DNA of 64,000 nt from Paraburkholderia solisilvae. GTDB lineage: Bacteria > Pseudomonadota > Gammaproteobacteria > Burkholderiales > Burkholderiaceae. A program made the position numbers and the translations under genes. Where the stretch lies: NCBI RefSeq assembly GCF_902859875.1, contig NZ_CADIKF010000008.1, positions 98,415-162,414 on the forward strand. Reading direction: 5' to 3'. This document shows positions 1 to 8,967 of the stretch, piece by piece (positions within the stretch are counted from its first letter, which is position 1; each line of letters starts with the position of its first letter). The notes under the pieces are model-generated. The model saw only the letters and a program-made list of their open reading frames with translations, was not told the origin of the DNA and made no database searches.

Positions 1-112
1 GACGTATCAGACGAAACCACACAACCTGCAGCAGACCCAGTTTGACTCCTTTGTCGGCAATGATCTCGCTGGGCGTGCGGAGTGACAGGTCGATGACAGG
101 GGCGTTATTCAT
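1..112 (-). CDS. pgaD: PgaD, biofilm PGA synthesis accessory protein (partial, cut by window edge)
   Basis: Only the first 37 codons are present; the gene runs off the left edge. The ATG lies inside the end of pgaC, so the two genes overlap by 8 bases (ATGAATAA), which points to translational coupling. PgaD is a small inner-membrane protein with two membrane helices that works with the PgaC synthase to make and export poly-beta-1,6-N-acetylglucosamine. The visible N-terminus is short and polar (MNNAPVIDLSLRTPSEIIAD) and runs into a hydrophobic stretch at the edge (VVWFRLIR). The assignment rests on being fourth in a pgaA-B-C-D order and on this N-terminal pattern, because the membrane helices are outside the window. 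Confidence 0.75.
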   Translation of the reverse strand, partial: MNNAPVIDLSLRTPSEIIADKGVKLGLLQVVWFRLIR

Positions 113-1358
113 GCTGGATTCCTCGGTCTGGGCTTGTCCATACCGCGCGCTTGCCGCGCCGGCGCAGGACGATGGATGGCAGAGCAATGACAGTGGTGAC
201 CATATTGATCAACCAGAAAGCAAGCGGGTACCACACGGTGTCCATGAAATAGAACAACAGCTTTTCGTCGTATTGACGATCGATCATGCAGCCGACAATC
301 AGCTGCAGCACACAGGTCGCGACCAGCAGCATGCCGTGCCAGTGCGGCAGCAGCGAAATGTGCCAGTCGGACGGCAACGGCATGAGCATATTGATAAGGC
401 CGAGCAGCATCACGAACGACATCGAATAGGCCCAGGCGATACCGAGCAGGTATTCGAGGAAGAGCGGCCACATCATCAGCATCGACGGCTTGAGGATTTG
501 CGGCGCGTATTTCATCAGCACCTGAATGCCGCCCTTCGCCCAGCGCAGGCGTTGACGGTAAAGGCCGGTGAGCGTCTCGGGCATCAGAATCCAGCTAAGC
601 GCGTGAGGCTCGTAGGCGACACGCCAGTCGCGCGTCTGCAGCTTCCAGCTGATGTCGATGTCCTCGGTCAGCATGTCCGAGCTCCAGTAGCCGACGTCGG
701 CAAGCGCGCTCTTGCGAAACATCGTGATCACGCCGGACACCGTGAAGATGCGCCCGTACACCTGCTGCGTGCGCTTGATCAGCCCGACGATCGACGAAAA
801 CTCGCCGACCTGCATGCGCCCGAGCAGCGACGTGCGCGTACGGATGCGCGGATTGCCGGTCACGGCCCCGACGTTCGGATCTGAAATAAAGTGCTCGAGC
901 ATCCATTCGATCGCGTCCCGGCCGAGCAGTGAATCGCCGTCGATACACATCAGGTATGGCGCGTCGCTGACGGTTGCGGCTGTCGTCAGACCGATCGCCT
1001 TCCCTTCGTTCTTCGAATGATGAATCACCGTCAGGCGCGGAATGTCCTTCGCCAGTTCGTTCAGAATCGCACCCGTGCCGTCCTTGCTGCCGTCGTTCAC
1101 CGCAATGATGTCGTAGTTTGCGTAGCCGAGATTCGCGAGGTGATAGATCACGCGCCGCACGTTCGATTCTTCGTTGAAGCACGGCACGATCACCGACACC
1201 TTCGGCATGCCGGCCGCCACCAGCGCCCGATGCGACCGGGCCCGGCCCTTCTCCAGCGCGAGGTAGTGAACGAGGCCTCCGATCATCCAGAAATACGACA
1301 TGAAAAACGGGTAGAAAAAGATGAAATCCTGCAGACGGCTGATCAGATCGTGCGTCAT
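105..1358 (-). CDS. pgaC: PgaC, poly-beta-1,6-N-acetyl-D-glucosamine synthase
   Basis: Family 2 glycosyltransferase of 417 residues that polymerises UDP-GlcNAc in the inner membrane. Visible features are an N-terminal membrane helix (about residues 8-33), the GT2 core beginning at KVSVIVPCFNE (53-63), an acidic pair at D89 and DGD (140-142), the TED acid (near 233) and the processive QxxRW motif (QRLRW, 269-273). C-terminal hydrophobic segments follow. The frame is open much further upstream, but that part lies inside pgaB and looks like random high-GC translation. The ATG at 1358 starts a hydrophobic N-terminus and shares one base with the pgaB stop, so this start was chosen. Third gene of the pga operon. 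Confidence 0.93.
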   Translation of the reverse strand: MTHDLISRLQDFIFFYPFFMSYFWMIGGLVHYLALEKGRARSHRALVAAGMPKVSVIVPCFNEESNVRRVIYHLANLGYANYDIIAVNDGSKDGTGAILNELAKDIPRLTVIHHSKNEGKAIGLTTAATVSDAPYLMCIDGDSLLGRDAIEWMLEHFISDPNVGAVTGNPRIRTRTSLLGRMQVGEFSSIVGLIKRTQQVYGRIFTVSGVITMFRKSALADVGYWSSDMLTEDIDISWKLQTRDWRVAYEPHALSWILMPETLTGLYRQRLRWAKGGIQVLMKYAPQILKPSMLMMWPLFLEYLLGIAWAYSMSFVMLLGLINMLMPLPSDWHISLLPHWHGMLLVATCVLQLIVGCMIDRQYDEKLLFYFMDTVWYPLAFWLINMVTTVIALPSIVLRRRGKRAVWTSPDRGIQHE

Positions 1359-3445
1359 CAGCGTGTTACTCCTTTGGGCTGCTGCGCCTGAAGGAGCGCA
1401 TTGATCGAAGTCGGATCGAGCCGCGAACGCAGCGACATCACGTCGCGCATCGTTTGCATCTGCGGCACGTCGGTCGCGAAACGGTCCGGGTAATAGCCGA
1501 AGTTCACCACCCCGCGCTGGCGCAAATAGCGCATTTCGTCGAGCAGACGCGGCGTCGGGATTTGCGCGCCGGTTTGCGGGTCGACCACCGGCAGTTGAAA
1601 TACGGTCTGCCGCAGACCGTTCGGCGTTGTCGACGCGACGTCCGCAAGCGAATCGAGCCGCCCGTTGATGCTGCCGTAGTGGTCGCCGGGCGGCATCGCG
1701 AGCAAGGCGACGAAATCGTAGGCACGCAGAAATGCTTCGTAGCTCTGCGAATAACGCGCTTCCGCGCTGCGGTCGAGCAGCACCTCCGCATACAGATCGC
1801 GAATGGTCAGCACGTCGCCGCCGTTCTGGCTGTCCAGCACGATCTTCTCGAGATCCGTCGAGAAGTCGACCAGGTACTTCGTCTTCGCCACCGTCCAGCG
1901 CGTCATCAGCGCGGGATTCGCGCGGATTGCGCCGAGATCGGCGGGCAGGCCCCATTGCTGAAACGTTTGCGCGGCATGCCGGCCTGCGTCCTCATAATCG
2001 TCGAGCATCGCATCGCCGCCGAACAGCAATCCGGTAAACGCCGTGTACTTGGCGAGATCCTGATAGATTTCGCGAATCATCGTCTGGGCGGCCGGGTCGA
2101 ACGGACTCAGCCGGTACAGCTTCGCGGCGCGCCGGTCGGCCGGCGCGCCCGCCGCGGCCGTCACCCGTTCGATGCGCCCTTCCTGTTGCGGCGGCAAGCG
2201 GAATGCAAGCAGCGGCATCCACGCATAGACCTGCACATTCGAACGCGTATTCAATTGCCACGCGGCACGCGAAAACAGATCGGCACGCATCGGCAGATGG
2301 CGATTCGGGAAGTACAACGCTTCCGCCACGCCGGTGTTGTTCGGATCCGAATAGGCCTGCAGATAAACCGAACTCGGCTGCATCCGATAGATTCGCTCGA
2401 TCAGATCGCCGAGTTTCTTCTCCTGCACACCGCCGTCGGGATCGTAAACGTCATCGAGATGCACCCGCACCACGCGTTCGACCGGATTGACCTGCCCGCG
2501 ATTGGTCGCGGGCTCGCGCATCGAGCGCTCGAATCCGCCCACATCGACGTCATACGTCATCAGAATGCGGCGCAGCCGGTCCAGCGGCACATCCGGCGTA
2601 TTCGGCCCCGCCTCGAGACTGAACTGCGTGTGCATGCCGAGCGACGCGGAGATCTTGCGTACCGGCTGGTTCTCCGCGCCATAAGGCCAGACCATTGAAC
2701 GCACCGTGACGCCCGCATGTTCGTGCAGCCGGCGCAGGCTGCCGGCCAGATCGCTTTGCACGCGCGCTTCGAACTCGTCGTCGGTCTCGTAGCGCTTCTG
2801 GTCCTGCAAATACAGGTGCGATGTCGCGGCCGGCAGTTCATTGCCCTGCGGATTCGCGATCGCGCCATGATGCAGGTCGTGCGTGTGCGACGCGAGTTCG
2901 ACGAATGGCGATTTCGACAACTGCGCGACTTCGTCCCACGACATGAATGTATCTCTCGGCACTTCGAGCTTGGCCGAAAGACGGATTTTCGTGTCGGGTG
3001 GCGTATCGGTCCAGGACGTGACGATACCCATCACCGCCGGAAAGCGGAAACGTTCGAGCAGCGGCAGGACCTTCGTGTAATGACTGCGAAAACCGTCATC
3101 GAATGTCAGCATCACCGAGCGCGGCAGCAACGGCTTGCCGCCGCTGCGCGACGCTTCGACGTCCTTTACGGTGATCGGATGATAGCCGTTGAACTGAAGC
3201 CACGAAAAAATAGACGTCAACGTGCCCGTATCGACGGCATACGGATCGATCATGTTCTGCGAGTTAAACGACGACAGCAGGTTGTCGCGAACATCATGAA
3301 AACAGATCACTCTGAAAGTTTTGCCGTCAACCGGATCCGACGGCGGAAGAATGTCGACCAGTTTGGCCGGCGCCAGCTTAGGAAATAACGAACAACCTGC
3401 CATCGCTCCAAGACAACCACAGATAAAACGTCTGCGCGACTGCAT
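1358..3445 (-). CDS. pgaB: PgaB, PGA N-deacetylase lipoprotein
   Basis: Outer-membrane lipoprotein (695 residues) that partly de-N-acetylates poly-GlcNAc in the periplasm, a step required for export through PgaA. The N-terminus has a twin-arginine-like basic stretch and a lipobox ending at C18 (AMAGC). The polysaccharide deacetylase (NodB) domain shows TFDDG (114-118) and SHTHD (186-190), which are the metal and catalytic motifs. The second half (from about residue 320) matches the glycoside-hydrolase-like C-terminal domain of full-length PgaB. Its length is close to the E. coli protein. It sits 20 bp downstream of pgaA and abuts pgaC, so it is part of the same transcript. A G-rich stretch upstream of the ATG could serve as the ribosome-binding site. 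Confidence 0.93.
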   Translation of the reverse strand: MQSRRRFICGCLGAMAGCSLFPKLAPAKLVDILPPSDPVDGKTFRVICFHDVRDNLLSSFNSQNMIDPYAVDTGTLTSIFSWLQFNGYHPITVKDVEASRSGGKPLLPRSVMLTFDDGFRSHYTKVLPLLERFRFPAVMGIVTSWTDTPPDTKIRLSAKLEVPRDTFMSWDEVAQLSKSPFVELASHTHDLHHGAIANPQGNELPAATSHLYLQDQKRYETDDEFEARVQSDLAGSLRRLHEHAGVTVRSMVWPYGAENQPVRKISASLGMHTQFSLEAGPNTPDVPLDRLRRILMTYDVDVGGFERSMREPATNRGQVNPVERVVRVHLDDVYDPDGGVQEKKLGDLIERIYRMQPSSVYLQAYSDPNNTGVAEALYFPNRHLPMRADLFSRAAWQLNTRSNVQVYAWMPLLAFRLPPQQEGRIERVTAAAGAPADRRAAKLYRLSPFDPAAQTMIREIYQDLAKYTAFTGLLFGGDAMLDDYEDAGRHAAQTFQQWGLPADLGAIRANPALMTRWTVAKTKYLVDFSTDLEKIVLDSQNGGDVLTIRDLYAEVLLDRSAEARYSQSYEAFLRAYDFVALLAMPPGDHYGSINGRLDSLADVASTTPNGLRQTVFQLPVVDPQTGAQIPTPRLLDEMRYLRQRGVVNFGYYPDRFATDVPQMQTMRDVMSLRSRLDPTSINALLQAQQPKGVTR

Positions 3446-3465
3446 CGTCGAACCCCCAAAAAACG

Positions 3466-5709
3466 TTAGAACGGTATGGTGACTAATGCGTATGCGGTCT
3501 CTGATAGTTCCTGATCTCCGTCATAGGCATGCCGGCCAATGCCGATGCCATAGGTCAAGGTGATATCGTGGCTGAACGTCCATGCATGCTCGAGCCGCGC
3601 GGCCCAAAAACCGCTAGTGCCGAACCCCCGTTGGTTATACGCACCTCCCGAAATGTAAAAACGTTGCAGCAATGAACGCTCCCCGCTTCTCCATACGGCC
3701 CATTGATGCATGAGCCCGACCTCGCCCGAGTAATCGCGCGACGGACTGAAGTACGGCGTGTTCTGAAGCGTGTTGCTGCTGGTCCCCAGGCGCAGCGTCG
3801 CATTGATCTGTTGATTCGGCGCCGTGAAAATTCGCTGCGTGCCGCCGGCTGTGATCTCCTGGTGAAAGTTCTCATCGCTATAACGGCCGATGTTATAGCC
3901 GATGTCAGCGGAACGGCGGTCACCGTCCGTATAGCTGAACGCGACCTGCCCCGTACGCCCCCATATATGACTGACATAAGCCTTCGATGGCAACTCGTTC
4001 GAATCGCTGTCGAAACCGGCCGTCGCCTTGAAGAAATCGTTGAACGAATATTCGACCTGACCATTGCCGCCGGTTCGCCCATCGCCGCCCGTCGAGCGCG
4101 ACACTTCGCCCTGCACGGTCAGCGGTCCGCGGCGAAAGTCACCGCCTGCACCGTTGCGGATGCGCTGCAGCCGGCCGATATCGGTGAGCGCCCACATATA
4201 GAAGTTGTGCGCGAAGATGCGCCAGTAATCGTAGATCGGCGGCGAATAGATGTACGTGTCCGCGCTGAACTGTTCGTCCGCAATCGCAGACGCGCCGTGT
4301 TCCGCGGCCAGTTCGGTCGATACGGTCGGCGCACGCCACGCATCGTAATCGCGCTTGAAGTTCCTGACTGAACCGTTCTCCGGAAACGTATCGTCAAATG
4401 CGGTGTTGATCTGCGTGGCGTTCGCGTAGTCGCCTGTATTGAGCGACGTGCGGCCGAGCCCCGCGAGTGCCTCGATATTGTCAGGATGGTCGTTCAGCGC
4501 GGCGACGTACATGTCTTTCGCAAGACGGTTGCGGCCTTTACCGAGCATCGCATCGGCTTCCGCGTTGCGCACCTCTGCGCTAAACGGCACCTGTTCCTCG
4601 AGGCGTTTGAGCTCTGCGAGGCCCGCATCTGTCTGACCAACGTAAATCAGATACTGCGCACGCAACCGATTGAGCCTCAGATAATCGTCGTTGGCAAGAT
4701 CCCATGGCCTCACCTGATCCGGCGGCGGCAGTGTCGAACTGATATCGTCGAGCACCTTGCCGGCCTCGACGAATTTGTTCTGATCCGTCAGTGCATAGAA
4801 GAGCCCCTCGCGCAAATCGATCGGACGCGTGCGCGACCCGTATTGATAACCACGCGTAGCCGGATCGGTGTTCGCTGCCGTCTCCTGCTGAATAGCACGC
4901 CGATACGCCACTTCGGCTTTGGCCGGGTCGTTCAGATAGCTATACGCTTCACCCGCCGAAGCAAGCGCTTCGACAGAAACGGGCTGGTTCGCGGGGATAG
5001 ACTCATATGACGATACCGCCTTGTTCATCTGTCCACGCCCGGCATAGGCCACAGTGCGATCGCCGGCAAGGGAGTAACGCACCTGCTGGTACTCGGGCGT
5101 ATCCGGCAGACGCGCTTCGAGATCGTCCGCTGCCTTGAGCGCCGCGTCGATACCATCGAAGCGATCGGGGCTCGTCATGGCACGCGCTTTATCGCGGCCG
5201 CCTCTAACCTGCTGACGAATGGAAAGTTCTTCAAGCTGTGCAATATCTACTGGCGTGAAGATATCGGGACGCGCCTTGGCCTCTTCGAGCGCTTGCACTG
5301 CACCGCCTCCTGTTGCAAGACCGAACACTTCCGTGCGCAACGTACTGGCGGTCTGCGCACCGCCTGCGCTGCTCGCGGGCTGAGGCGCGGCCGCGGGCGC
5401 CTGCTGTCCCGCTGGTGGTTGCGCCGGCGCGCCGGGTTGAGGCGCGGACTCGACTGGCTGTTGAATCTGCGGCTCAGGCATTTGCTCAGCCGGTTGTTGC
5501 GCGATCGTCTGAGCTTGCGTCATCGACGACGCTTCCGCGACGTCGTTAGGTTCGCGTGCGCCTCCATTGTCCGACTCGACGGCAGAACACATCGACGAAA
5601 ACAATAGCAGCATGACCGGTGCACATGTCACGAGTGAGATGCAGTTGGCCGGATGAAATCGCTTCGGCTGAGCAAGCACTGCATAAAGACGCTTGGATTG
5701 CGCGTTCAC
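3466..5709 (-). CDS. pgaA: PgaA, outer-membrane PGA export porin
   Basis: First gene of the pga operon, 747 residues. The N-terminus has a signal segment (hydrophobic around residues 27-42), then a Pro/Gln/Ala-rich linker (about 60-120), a helical tetratricopeptide-repeat region (about 130-460) that holds the polymer in the periplasm, and a C-terminal beta-barrel ending in phenylalanine (TIPF), the usual signal for outer-membrane assembly. It is slightly shorter than E. coli PgaA (about 807). The start is GTG, preceded at good spacing by AAGGA. The Pro/Gln-rich linker between signal and repeats is a local elaboration. The gene is divergent from a small secreted-protein gene across a 650-bp regulatory gap. 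Confidence 0.9.
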   Translation of the reverse strand: MNAQSKRLYAVLAQPKRFHPANCISLVTCAPVMLLLFSSMCSAVESDNGGAREPNDVAEASSMTQAQTIAQQPAEQMPEPQIQQPVESAPQPGAPAQPPAGQQAPAAAPQPASSAGGAQTASTLRTEVFGLATGGGAVQALEEAKARPDIFTPVDIAQLEELSIRQQVRGGRDKARAMTSPDRFDGIDAALKAADDLEARLPDTPEYQQVRYSLAGDRTVAYAGRGQMNKAVSSYESIPANQPVSVEALASAGEAYSYLNDPAKAEVAYRRAIQQETAANTDPATRGYQYGSRTRPIDLREGLFYALTDQNKFVEAGKVLDDISSTLPPPDQVRPWDLANDDYLRLNRLRAQYLIYVGQTDAGLAELKRLEEQVPFSAEVRNAEADAMLGKGRNRLAKDMYVAALNDHPDNIEALAGLGRTSLNTGDYANATQINTAFDDTFPENGSVRNFKRDYDAWRAPTVSTELAAEHGASAIADEQFSADTYIYSPPIYDYWRIFAHNFYMWALTDIGRLQRIRNGAGGDFRRGPLTVQGEVSRSTGGDGRTGGNGQVEYSFNDFFKATAGFDSDSNELPSKAYVSHIWGRTGQVAFSYTDGDRRSADIGYNIGRYSDENFHQEITAGGTQRIFTAPNQQINATLRLGTSSNTLQNTPYFSPSRDYSGEVGLMHQWAVWRSGERSLLQRFYISGGAYNQRGFGTSGFWAARLEHAWTFSHDITLTYGIGIGRHAYDGDQELSETAYALVTIPF

Positions 5710-6365
5710 AATATGTCCTTAACGTTGAGTGCTTTGTTCTGAAGGACTGCTTCTTTGGAGAAGTCGAGACCGTTCGCTATAAGCGACATCCATGCCATTG
5801 CGTACCCGTCTAACGATGCGCAACATGAAATGGGATTGACAGGCATTTCGCCATGCTTGCGTTTCATTTGCGATACATCCCCGAGCCGCCCCTCATCCCT
5901 TTGTGAGCAACGCGCGAAAGCACAAACGCAACGACATGGCCGATTCGGAAACAGCGCACAGACTCGACCATGTCGTGCGTGTTACTGACGGTCATCGCGT
6001 GAGGCGAGACACGTTCATATCAGGCGCTCAACCGGGCTGTATTGCTATACGTACTATCTTTGACGCACCTGAACATCGTCTCAGACGAGATTTATCGCAA
6101 ACCCCATTCTTCTTTGTCGAGCTTGTCGAAGATGTTTCATTTTTGATTCATGGTTTCGCTAACCAGGCTCGAGGCGTGTGCGAATTGTTTCAGGCATGCA
6201 AACGGGTAACCTTTCGTTACAACGGTACGCGTCACGGAAATCGGTGTTATTTGAGAAATGATACGCATCACTGAATAATAGAAAGAAATTTTTGCTGATG
6301 CTTTTCGATTGCGTTTTATCGTGCCTGTTCGTATTCTTTCCTTTCCACGATCCGAGGAGGTCGTC
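5710..6365. other. Intergenic region between pgaA and a divergent small gene
   Basis: No convincing gene was seen in these roughly 650 bases. The part nearest the plus-strand gene (about 6080-6340) is clearly more AT-rich than its surroundings. The stretch should hold the promoters of the pga operon and of the divergent secreted-protein gene. One inverted repeat stands out and is listed separately. I could not assign promoter elements with confidence. Confidence 0.5.
5931..5976. promoter_or_regulatory. Inverted repeat upstream of pgaA (possible operator)
   Basis: ACGACATGG (5931-5939) and CCATGTCGT (5968-5976) are perfect 9-bp inverted halves separated by 28 bases, about 220-270 bp upstream of the pgaA start. 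The spacing would suit a looped or dimer-of-dimers regulator site, or a leader hairpin. The function is inferred only from position. Confidence 0.3.
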
Positions 6366-6818
6366 ATGTGTGCCGTCAGGTGTGCTGTCATAAGTACAAG
6401 TAAAAGCAAAGGTACAACGCTGCTCGTCATGGCGCTCGCGCTCTGCGCATCGAAGTTTGCGGCGGCGCAAAGCGCCTCTGCTCCCGAAGCGGTTTCCGGC
6501 GCCAACCCGGAAGCACAGGAAATGCTCTACTACGTGTGCGGTCAGGCGGGGCTCGAAAAGACGGTCACCTCGCCGGACCCGAAACATCCGTTCAATCTCG
6601 GCGTCACGTTTCTTGCGCAACAGAACGGTACCCCCCTTTCGGACGTCACAGTCCGGCTACGGCGGCATGGAAGAGTGCTGATGGATTTCGTCGCAGGCGG
6701 ACCGCATTGCCTGTTCTCGGTGCCCTCGGCCAGCTATCGCATCGAAGGAACGTATCGCGGTGAAATGAAGTTCGAAATTGTCGAAACAGGAACGTTTGAT
6801 ACGCAGATCAAGTGGTAA
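6366..6818 (+). CDS. Small exported protein, possible beta-sandwich fold
   Basis: A 150-residue protein with a signal peptide (hydrophobic LLVMALALCASKFAAAQ) followed by a mature domain of about 120 residues. The mature part reads like a carboxypeptidase-regulatory-type beta-sandwich: short alternating strands and a sequence such as PLSDVTVRLRRHGRV, which resembles repeats that modulate or bind surface partners. It has two cysteines (in YYVCGQ and GPHCLF) that could form a disulfide. The ATG at 6366 is chosen because GAGGAGG sits just upstream; an earlier in-frame start lacks a good site. It is divergent from pgaA, so a role in the cell envelope or biofilm is possible but unproven. Confidence 0.7.
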   Translation: MCAVRCAVISTSKSKGTTLLVMALALCASKFAAAQSASAPEAVSGANPEAQEMLYYVCGQAGLEKTVTSPDPKHPFNLGVTFLAQQNGTPLSDVTVRLRRHGRVLMDFVAGGPHCLFSVPSASYRIEGTYRGEMKFEIVETGTFDTQIKW

Positions 6819-6993
6819 ACCGCCCCCTGCGCACCGCTGGTGCCGCGCATGCAGTCACCGTCGTCGCGCAGGGATTCTTGCCTCTCGTGAAGGTCGCACG
6901 CGCATCTGATCATAAGAAGCAACCGGGTTGCCCTGGCATAGCCGGGTATACGTCTGTTGCCGCGACGATGCGCTTTCCTGCCGGAGCAACACC

Positions 6994-7674
6994 GTGACAA
7001 CCGACAGACTTTCGTCAGACACGCCGACACTGGGCAGTGTGAAGACCGTGTCAAAAATCGAAACCCCTGCTGCAAGCGGTCACGCAACCGTGCCGCCGCG
7101 GCCCACGGCCGCACGCTGGATCACATGGGGGCCGGGCAGCAGTGCGGCGCTGAGTGTCGTGTGCTTTGTGTTGATTCTTGGCGCGGCAATCGGCTTCCAG
7201 CATGCCGAACAGAAACCGGCCGCTCGCGAAGAAGCCACGCCGCGCGCCACGATGCCGACGACGCGCGAACGGTCCACGCTCAGCGGCGTCGACACGCCCG
7301 GCAGCAGCGCGCCAGCCGTGGCGATGCCGGTCGCGGCGGAGAGTCAGGCGCCCCCGCCCACCATCGAAACAACGCTGGCGCACGCACGCGCCTGCGCAGC
7401 GGCGGCACGCTGGAGCTGCGTGCTCGAAGCCGCGAACAGCGTGCTGGCAATACAGGAAGGCAATCCGGAAGCGCAGTCACTGTTGCAGCGTGCGATCGTC
7501 CAGGGTGGCTGGGCAACCGAGACGTCGTCGAGCACGTATCAGGCGGCCGCAGCGCCGGGCACGGCGGCCACGCCCGTGGTGAAATCGCACGCACGCCGCC
7601 ATTGGCACACGGCGTCGCGCAAGAAGTCGCCGGAGACGGCGGATACTGCGGCCGACTCGTCAGCCGACGAATAA
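6994..7674 (+). CDS. Unknown protein with one membrane helix and a low-complexity periplasmic tail
   Basis: A 226-residue protein of unknown function. One membrane helix (AALSVVCFVLILGAAIGF, near residues 50-67) follows an N-terminal cytoplasmic segment. Beyond it lies a Pro/Ala/Thr-rich linker, then a short helical region with two cysteines (ACAAAARWSCVLEAANSVLA) like a single TPR-type helix pair, and a basic, Ala/Ser-rich end. The start is taken as GTG at 6994, with GGAG eight bases upstream; the frame is open further upstream but without a good site. It lies 175 bp after the secreted-protein gene on the same strand and could be co-transcribed. It may be a cell-envelope assembly or scaffold protein, but no family was recognised. 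Confidence 0.6.
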   Translation: MTTDRLSSDTPTLGSVKTVSKIETPAASGHATVPPRPTAARWITWGPGSSAALSVVCFVLILGAAIGFQHAEQKPAAREEATPRATMPTTRERSTLSGVDTPGSSAPAVAMPVAAESQAPPPTIETTLAHARACAAAARWSCVLEAANSVLAIQEGNPEAQSLLQRAIVQGGWATETSSSTYQAAAAPGTAATPVVKSHARRHWHTASRKKSPETADTAADSSADE

Positions 7675-7687
7675 CAGACGCGACACA

Positions 7688-7711
7688 GCGGCACGCCGCA
7701 CAGCGTGCCGC
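7688..7711 (+). terminator. Hairpin after the membrane-protein gene
   Basis: GCGGCACGC and GCGTGCCGC form a perfect 9-bp stem with a 6-base loop, 13 bp after the stop codon. There is no T-run after it, so it is a weak or factor-dependent terminator, or an mRNA-stabilising hairpin. Confidence 0.45.
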
Positions 7712-7785
7712 CTCCACGCAGTCCCCACCGCAGCCCCTCGCTGCGTGGCCTCAATCGTTCCAGTAAAATCAGACCACCTTGCACA

Positions 7786-7806
7786 CCGCTGTACGCAGTA
7801 CAGCGG
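7786..7806. repeat. Perfect inverted repeat before the AraC-type gene
   Basis: CCGCTGTAC, a 3-base spacer GCA, then GTACAGCGG. The 9-bp arms lie 50 bp upstream of the regulator start. It could be an operator for autoregulation or a leader hairpin; which one cannot be told from sequence. Confidence 0.4.
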
Positions 7807-7855
7807 CGCGGCGCCGGATGCGAATTCCCAAACGACTACAACACACACGGCTTTT

Positions 7856-8839
7856 ATGGATTTACTCAGCCGACTTCTTTCGCTGATGCCGGTCAGCGGC
7901 CGGCTCGAGGTGCGCTGTCACTTTGGCGCACCGTGGGCGATCGAGGAACAAACCGCCGGCATGCGCGAAATTCCGTATCACGTGTTGATGGCGGGCACGG
8001 CGGTGGTCGAAGACGGCAATGGACCACCGCAGCGGATCGGCCCCGGCGATATCGTGCTGTTTCCGTCGGGTAGCGCGCATCGCATTCACGATGGCAGCGG
8101 CAAATCGCCAAAGCCGCCACTCGCGCGTCAGAACGAGTCGCTGCTGATCGTCGAGAACAGCGAGCCGGGCGTGTCGGCGGATCTGCTTTGTGGACGCTTT
8201 CTGGTCGGCGCCGTGCCGGACCGGCTGCTGCGCGATCATCTGCCGGGACGGCTGATCGTGCACGGCGCGCCGCAACACGCGGCCGCGAGCGACGGCAACG
8301 CCGGCACACGCCTCACGCGGCTGATCGAATTGATGCGTGAAGAAGCCACCGACCAGGGCCCCGGCAGCGAAACCCTGGTCAACCATCTGTCGGCGGCGCT
8401 ATTCGGCCTCACGCTGCGCTTTGCCGCCGAAGCGTCGCAGGCGCCGCTCGGACTGCTCGCGCTTGCCGGCCGGCCGCGCCTGCAACCGGCGATCACCGCG
8501 ATGTTCGACAGGCCTGGCGAACCCTGGACGCTCGATCAGTTCGCCGCGCTCTGCAACATGTCGCGCGCGACCTTCGTGCGGCAGTTTCAGGAAGCGATCG
8601 GTCGATCCGCAGCCGACGTGCTCACCGAAGTGCGCATGACGGTTGCCGGCCGCCTGCTGTTGCAAACCACGCGGCCAGTCGCCGATATCGGCGAGACCGT
8701 CGGCTATCAGTCCGACGCGGCGTTTCAGCGCATCTTCAAGCGGCACACCGGCATCACGCCGTCGCGCTGGCGTTCGTCCGGCGGCAACGTCCACGCGAAA
8801 CAGACTGACGACGCGGAACTGGATAGCGCCGAGTCATAA
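7856..8839 (+). CDS. AraC-family transcription regulator with cupin sensor domain
   Basis: A 327-residue DNA-binding regulator. The N-terminal half is a cupin-like effector domain (GPGDIVLFPSGSAHRIHD and conserved neighbours) of the type found in RclR-like AraC proteins. The C-terminal 100 residues carry two helix-turn-helix units; the first includes LDQFAALCNMSRATFVRQF, and the second ends with the AraC signature DIGETVGYQSDAAFQRIFKR. Cysteines in the sensor half, including DLLCGRF, could allow redox sensing as in RclR. The start is placed at ATG 7856, where the protein aligns with the domain; upstream frame extension has no recognisable sequence. Target genes are not obvious, as the neighbours on both sides are unrelated. 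Confidence 0.85.
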   Translation: MDLLSRLLSLMPVSGRLEVRCHFGAPWAIEEQTAGMREIPYHVLMAGTAVVEDGNGPPQRIGPGDIVLFPSGSAHRIHDGSGKSPKPPLARQNESLLIVENSEPGVSADLLCGRFLVGAVPDRLLRDHLPGRLIVHGAPQHAAASDGNAGTRLTRLIELMREEATDQGPGSETLVNHLSAALFGLTLRFAAEASQAPLGLLALAGRPRLQPAITAMFDRPGEPWTLDQFAALCNMSRATFVRQFQEAIGRSAADVLTEVRMTVAGRLLLQTTRPVADIGETVGYQSDAAFQRIFKRHTGITPSRWRSSGGNVHAKQTDDAELDSAES

Positions 8840-8878
8840 CGTCGAGCAACGCGCGGGATCACGTGCAGGATCTTTTGT

Positions 8879-8905
8879 GCAGCGCGCTTCGCCGCGGCGC
8901 GCTGC
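8879..8905. terminator. Hairpin between convergent genes
   Basis: GCAGCGCGC and GCGCGCTGC form a perfect 9-bp stem with a 9-base loop, lying between the araC-like gene (+) and the protease gene (-). No T-run is present on either side. It is likely a shared stop or stabilising structure. Confidence 0.4.
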
Positions 8906-8967
8906 TCGAGCGCGACGCGGCGTAGCCGTGATGGCCACGCCGGCGCCGCACCTTGCACGCGCAAGCG